Positions 60,029 to 64,000 of a stretch of DNA of 64,000 nt are shown piece by piece (positions within the stretch are counted from its first letter, which is position 1; the number at the start of each line of letters is the position of its first letter). The notes beneath the pieces are model-generated. The model ran no database searches, was not told where the DNA came from, and saw only the letters and a list, made by a program, of their open reading frames with translations. Source of the DNA: an uncultured Lachnospiraceae bacterium (lineage in GTDB: Bacteria > Bacillota > Clostridia > Lachnospirales > Lachnospiraceae); the NCBI GenBank assembly GCA_947363565.1, contig CANAPP010000006.1:1-64000 (forward strand). Reading direction: 5' to 3'. A program made the translations under genes and the position numbers.

Positions 60029-60673
60029 ATGACACCGTTAAATGAACAGGCTTTTCAGCATTTGAAAAATATGATTATAAATAATGAGCTTTCTTATCAG
60101 GAAATCTACTCTGAGACTAAGCTTTCTAAGAATCTCGGTATATCGCGCACGCCTTTCCGGGACGCTATCCACCGGCTTGCCCAGGAAGGTTATATCGATA
60201 TCATTCCAAGCAAAGGCTTCTGCATCCACAAATTAACGAAACAAGATGTAGACGAAACCTTCCAGATTCGCTCCGCGCTCGAGTGCTACTGCACATTTCA
60301 GATAGCAAAAGAAGCGCACTCCCGGAAAGCAAAAAGATTATTCAAAGAGCTGGACTGGATCATGGAAGAATTGACAGATATCCTTCACACAACCCAGTCC
60401 ATCGGGGAGTTCAGTGAATACGATTTTCAGTTTCACAATAAGATCATTGATTATCTGCAAAATGAACAGTTCTCCTCTGTCTTTGCCACATTCATGTACA
60501 GGATGCGCAAGCTCGCCGAACTGTCCCTGGCGCACAAGGGACGCATGAAGGATACTTACGATGAGCATATGGCAATCCTAAGAGCTATGAAAGAGGGGGA
60601 TACCGCACATATTTATGAGATTACCCTGATGCACATGGATACACCAAGAGGGATTAATCTGGAGGACCTATAA
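60029..60673 (+). CDS. GntR family (FCD/FadR subfamily) transcriptional regulator
   Basis: 214 residues. Winged HTH (AFQHLKNMIINNELSYQEIY, TKLSKNLGISRTPFRDAIHR, LAQEGYIDIIPSKGFCIHKL) and helical FCD ligand domain (QDVDETFQIRSALECYCTFQ, EYDFQFHNKIIDYLQNEQFS, TYDEHMAILRAMKEGDTAHI) in which Asp/His residues bind a metal that contacts the acid ligand. Divergent from the garR-like operon and so its likely regulator, with the ACCGGTATACCGGT palindrome as candidate site. ATG with gaggaga. Overlaps the convergent kinase gene by six bases. Confidence 0.92.
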   Translation: MTPLNEQAFQHLKNMIINNELSYQEIYSETKLSKNLGISRTPFRDAIHRLAQEGYIDIIPSKGFCIHKLTKQDVDETFQIRSALECYCTFQIAKEAHSRKAKRLFKELDWIMEELTDILHTTQSIGEFSEYDFQFHNKIIDYLQNEQFSSVFATFMYRMRKLAELSLAHKGRMKDTYDEHMAILRAMKEGDTAHIYEITLMHMDTPRGINLEDL

Positions 60674-62626
60674 CTGCTCCTCCGGCATCTTGCCAGGTAT
60701 CATATTTTCTTGCAGCAAAAACATCACTGATACAACGAAGATTCCCTCTTTCTCCTCAAAAACACAGCTCCCGCCATAATTCTCTGCCACTGTGCGGGCA
60801 GACTCCGTACCTACCCCGTACCCTTCATGTCTCACCGAGAGAAAACGGCCGCCTTTCCGCCGCACCGGGGTGACAAAGCTGTTTTTGATCAGCAGGTAGA
60901 ACGTGCCGTTCCTTATCCTGGCCTGACAGGAGACAAACGGATCTGCGCATCCTTCCTTCCTCGCTGCCTCATAAGCATTTTCCAGCAGGTTCCCGAAGAG
61001 GATCGAAAGCTCCACCTCCGGGACCGGCAATTCCGGCGGCAGGCCTACCGAACATTCAAACCGGATCTCTTCCTGTAAGCACAGCCCCTCATAGTACCTG
61101 AGCACACTGTCTACAATAAGGTTTTTACACAATACCGTATGCATCCTGGGCATGGAAGTCAGGACATAGTCAGAAAGGTATGCGCCCAGGCGGTCATAAT
61201 CCTTTGCTTCATAGATGCTGTAGAGCGTCTGCAGATGGTGACGCTCATCATGGCGCATACGGATAGTATCCTCAATCTTGTCGCTCAGCTCCAGATAATG
61301 CGCCTTCTGCATCGCCACCTGTCTCGTAAGCCGACGCTTTTCCTCTGCAAAAATCAGCTTCAGCCGGTAGCCTTCCGAAAATTCCTGCCACAATATCATG
61401 CCAAGCCCCACGATCAATACCAAACAGCCGTATTCCGTCGGCCATCCGCCCAGGATCGGTTCCCAGCCCGGGTGCACCCGGTCATACAGGACGGAAAGCC
61501 CAAAGGCCGTAGTGCAGAATAACAGCAGCCGGCTGTTTTGCTCATCGCGCATGGATGTACGCACGGCACAGTAAAACAGATATCCTACTGTAAAAAGCTT
61601 TACCGCTGTAGCTGCCTTACCGAACAGCCGTACCTGCCATACAAAATAGCCGGGCAGCAGGCTGTAGAGGACGGAAAGTGCCGTAAATACTGCCAGTACT
61701 GCCGTGGATATCCTTTCCGGAAGCAATCCTGCGTCACTGATCTCATTCTGCAGCATGACCACAAAAAGATAGGTTCCATATATGCCGAAAAGCTCTGCCG
61801 CATACCAAAACTTCGGCGAAATCCCGGCGAACTGGAACACCGCCGGATACATATAAGTCACAGTAATGCACAGAGAAGCAAAGAAAAACAGAAGCATCTT
61901 CCTCTCGCTCCCGCCTTTGAATGCCACAATCATATAGAGCGAAAGCCCTGTACTGAGCACTGCAAAAACCAACATCAAAAGCCCCAAAAACAGCCGGATA
62001 TTTTCTATCTCCCTCACTGCCTCCGGGATACCGAATACAGGAGGATAAGTCATACCATCAGAAAAATGTGAGCGGTTGGACACTGCAAGCAGCAGCTCGG
62101 TCTGTCCCCCTGCGACAAAAGTGACCGAACGGCGCGCGATCTTTTCCGTAAATCCGTCACTTTCAGGTACTCCCATGGTCAAAAGCTCTTTGCCATCCAC
62201 ATACAGGCGGTAAGCCGAATAAATCTCCGGAAGAACAAGTGTATACGCCCGTTCCTCCTCCGGCAGGATAAGCGTCATGCTGTAGCTTGCGCTGCCTCCT
62301 GTGGGCCGCCTTTTGTCACTCAGATCAAAATTACTCTGCCTGCCCACCGTAACCGTCTGCATATAAGCATCCGGTACATTTCCATCAACAAAATCTTCCG
62401 GGGATAAAAGCTTCCCCGGAAAGAAATTCCACCCTCGTGTAAGATAAAACAGCTTTTCTTCCTCAAGGGTACCGTTATCTAAGATCAGCACACCGGAAAT
62501 CGCCTGCGTTCCCTTGTGCGTATATTTGTTATCCTTGTGATACAGCCAGTTTAAGATCAGCGAGAGCAGAAAAGCCGCGGCCAGGACTGGGAGTATTGTC
62601 TGCAGGATTTTTTTCGGTTTTACCAT
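60668..62626 (-). CDS. Seven-transmembrane (7TMR-DISM-like) sensor histidine kinase, GHKL type
   Basis: 652 residues from ATG 62626, which has ggaggag correctly spaced. One N-terminal helix (ILPVLAAAFLLSLILNWLY), an extracellular domain (about 40-195, jelly-roll-like, with SYSMTLILPEEERAYTLVLP and YSAYRLYVDGKELLTMGVPE), seven membrane helices (about 205-410), a coiled segment with the His box MRHDERHHLQTLYSIYEAKD and a GHKL ATPase (LFGNLLENAYEAARKEG, GYGVGTESARTVAENYGGSC). No response regulator lies in the window. It follows the surface-protein gene with a seven-base overlap, so the two are coupled and may sense together. Confidence 0.9.
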   Translation of the reverse strand: MVKPKKILQTILPVLAAAFLLSLILNWLYHKDNKYTHKGTQAISGVLILDNGTLEEEKLFYLTRGWNFFPGKLLSPEDFVDGNVPDAYMQTVTVGRQSNFDLSDKRRPTGGSASYSMTLILPEEERAYTLVLPEIYSAYRLYVDGKELLTMGVPESDGFTEKIARRSVTFVAGGQTELLLAVSNRSHFSDGMTYPPVFGIPEAVREIENIRLFLGLLMLVFAVLSTGLSLYMIVAFKGGSERKMLLFFFASLCITVTYMYPAVFQFAGISPKFWYAAELFGIYGTYLFVVMLQNEISDAGLLPERISTAVLAVFTALSVLYSLLPGYFVWQVRLFGKAATAVKLFTVGYLFYCAVRTSMRDEQNSRLLLFCTTAFGLSVLYDRVHPGWEPILGGWPTEYGCLVLIVGLGMILWQEFSEGYRLKLIFAEEKRRLTRQVAMQKAHYLELSDKIEDTIRMRHDERHHLQTLYSIYEAKDYDRLGAYLSDYVLTSMPRMHTVLCKNLIVDSVLRYYEGLCLQEEIRFECSVGLPPELPVPEVELSILFGNLLENAYEAARKEGCADPFVSCQARIRNGTFYLLIKNSFVTPVRRKGGRFLSVRHEGYGVGTESARTVAENYGGSCVFEEKEGIFVVSVMFLLQENMIPGKMPEEQL

Positions 62627-64000
62627 CGGTATCTCCTCCATAGAAACCATCCTCCAAAGACAAGTACGAGTATACCCCCGGTGACCACAGGCAGGAAATC
62701 CAGGATTCCAGGCTCGGGTAACGGCTGCGTATGTACGTTGAGCGGAGCCGGCAGGCTCTGGGCATGGGTTTTTAAAGCGGCTCTCTCTTCACTGTCCGCC
62801 TCACAGAGTCCATAGCTTCCTGTCCTTCTGATCACAAACACAGCGCAGCCCTCTTCATAGGCAACCGCTGTATCAAGAGATCTACCGTCTCGGGCGAGCA
62901 TATAGCTTTTCTTCGGTTTTGCCGCGGGCATGCGCACAGTGGCCTCGTCAAGAAAATGTATCTTTTCACCTCTTACGCTAAGTGCGATGGTAAAGTCCAA
63001 GTCACCTTCCCGCTTAAGCGTCAGGGAAAACATGTCCTCCCCGGAAAGCTTAAGCCCTTTGAGAAACTCCGCCGACAGCTCTACCGAAATATCATTCCAG
63101 CCAAAAGGAACTGTCCCGGCATCGTCTTTAAGAAGCCACTTAATCCTCGCTCCGCTGACCGTCATGGTATCACCATCCACACGCTCATAGCCCTGTTTCT
63201 GTTCCACTGCCCTGCTTTCCCGCTGCGCCGCAAGTGTGTTCTTTTCCTTCAGTTCGGTAGGATCTCCCGGAGAAGGAGACAGTAAGGATGCCTCCAGCAA
63301 GGTTACCGCAGACGGCGCTGCCGGCCTGATAACGCCGCCCAGGCTGCCTGTACTGGACGGCTTATCCGCCTCGTCCGTCCCGCCCTCTTTATCCGTTCCG
63401 TCCTCTTTATCCGTCCCGTCTTCTTTATCCGTTCCATCCTCTTTATCCGCCCCGTCTTCTTTCCCCGCTTCATCCTTCCCGCCAGGTGTTGGCTGCGTAT
63501 ACGGCGGCTTAACGGTATCCCCGTCTTCGCTTCCTGTACTGTCCTTATCTTCCTCCCCCTTATTGTCATTCCCGCCGGGCGACGGCTGCATATACGGCGG
63601 CTCAGTAGTGCTGTCATCATGGTCATTGCCGTCCCGGTCACCGCCGGTGCCATCCATCTCCGCACCTGTCAGAGATGACCCTGAAAACTTCATGATATTC
63701 GAATTAACCTTATCACCCCGCAGTTGGAAATAATAATCGTTGTCCTTATCCAAAGCACTGCATAAAACTCTTATCGCATCCGGCATCATAAGATAAAACG
63801 CATCCGGCGCTGCCCTTTCCCAGTCCGTCTCCCCAGGCGCTTCTCCCGGCGCTGTCTTGGCATACCACAAAACGGGATACGCCTCTTCCGGCGTCGAAAA
63901 ATTATACTGGATAAATGTATTCGTCGTACTGTCATAAGCCATGGTCAGCTCATCCAGGGCGGATACGGTTACCGGAATACGCAAAGTACGCAGCTCATCC
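62620..64000 (-). CDS. Surface protein, C-terminal part (5' end beyond the window)
   Basis: At least 459 residues; the frame is open to the window edge, so the N terminus is missing. Visible order: beta-rich segment, an acidic low-complexity linker with the doubled block PPY(M/T)QP(S/T)PGG and a DKEDGT hexapeptide repeated about five times, a domain around 285-380 (GYERVDGDTMTVSGARIKWL, ISVELSAEFLKGLKLSGEDM), and a C-terminal helix ILDFLPVVTGGILVLVFGGW with WRRYRW tail. No LPXTG is seen; anchoring is by the membrane helix. Probably an extracellular ligand-binding or polymer-sensing partner of the kinase that follows. Confidence 0.75.
   Translation of the reverse strand, partial: DELRTLRIPVTVSALDELTMAYDSTTNTFIQYNFSTPEEAYPVLWYAKTAPGEAPGETDWERAAPDAFYLMMPDAIRVLCSALDKDNDYYFQLRGDKVNSNIMKFSGSSLTGAEMDGTGGDRDGNDHDDSTTEPPYMQPSPGGNDNKGEEDKDSTGSEDGDTVKPPYTQPTPGGKDEAGKEDGADKEDGTDKEDGTDKEDGTDKEGGTDEADKPSSTGSLGGVIRPAAPSAVTLLEASLLSPSPGDPTELKEKNTLAAQRESRAVEQKQGYERVDGDTMTVSGARIKWLLKDDAGTVPFGWNDISVELSAEFLKGLKLSGEDMFSLTLKREGDLDFTIALSVRGEKIHFLDEATVRMPAAKPKKSYMLARDGRSLDTAVAYEEGCAVFVIRRTGSYGLCEADSEERAALKTHAQSLPAPLNVHTQPLPEPGILDFLPVVTGGILVLVFGGWFLWRRYRW
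63385..63476. repeat. 18-bp coding tandem repeat in the surface-protein linker
   Basis: About five units of cctctttatccgtyccgt (minus strand codes the DKEDGT hexapeptide), with third-position drift between copies. Copy number could vary between strains. Confidence 0.8.

Noticed and set aside
63385..63476. CRISPR-like array
   Set aside because: Repeats are contiguous 18-mers without spacers inside an open frame; they code a hexapeptide repeat.

Overview
The window comes from an endospore-forming, low-to-mid GC Firmicute, most likely a gut Lachnospiraceae (the Dorea / Faecalicatena / Clostridium scindens kind). Grounds: a complete spoIIAA-spoIIAB-sigF block followed by spoVAA-AB-AC-AD-AE, a T-box in front of valS, a NiaR-controlled nadABC operon, DUF2130, YitT and LTA-synthase proteins, strong Firmicute ribosome binding sites, and several small proteins that I associate with that family. 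I see no tRNA, rRNA, CRISPR array, prophage or insertion sequence.

Layout. 1-4.4 kb, minus strand: a YjfB motility peptide behind a textbook sigma-D promoter, then tcdA, yitT and tex. 4.5-8.4 kb, plus: a TetR regulator, a lipid kinase with a glycerophosphodiesterase, a PAP2 protein and a bacteriohemerythrin. 8.4-12.7 kb, minus: an SfsA-MutY fusion, a small alarmone synthetase, cobalamin adenosyltransferase and a PTS_EIIC-like membrane protein with a NiaR-type operator. 13.2-16.9 kb, minus: a MacB-like ABC operon with a secreted CARDB-like protein. 17.0-19.0 kb: a small hypothetical gene and a Na/Pi symporter. 19.2-23.9 kb, minus: the forespore block. It contains a 66-residue membrane protein directly behind a sequence matching the sigma-G consensus, ahead of spoVAA. 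24.0-32.3 kb, minus: valS, ltaS-like, folC, a 44-aa protein and a TPR protein, led by promoter and T-box.

32.3-35.5 kb looks like an accessory patch between housekeeping operons. It holds a 144-bp nested palindrome, a decayed MNT/HEPN toxin-antitoxin pair, a thiol-redox trio (TlpA, CXXC mini-protein, polyferredoxin) and a PIN-domain pair with a palindromic operator. 35.6-39.1 kb is nadA-nadB-nadC-niaR, whose promoter carries the same operator as the transporter at 12.7 kb. 39.3-43.9 kb: MgtC, an XRE regulator with repeats upstream, a helical-repeat protein and DUF2130.

44.1-52.6 kb: a five-gene operon (propeller-fused solute-binding protein, two sugar-type permeases, a HlyD-like adaptor, a MacB-domain membrane protein) divergent from its likely two-component system. 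52.6-60.7 kb: a four-carbon sugar-acid catabolic locus (GntP permease, PdxA2-type dehydrogenase, two different DUF1537 kinases, a GarR/LtnD-type dehydrogenase) between a DeoR and a GntR/FCD regulator, with clear promoters and operator-like repeats. 60.7-64.0 kb: a 7TM sensor kinase and the end of a surface protein that runs off the window.

The most informative links come from regulatory DNA: the shared NiaR-type site that assigns a PTS-like protein to niacin metabolism, the sigma-G promoter that puts an unknown membrane protein at the head of the spoVA operon, and the sigma-D promoter of yjfB. All functional statements rest on reading motifs and families; no search was run.
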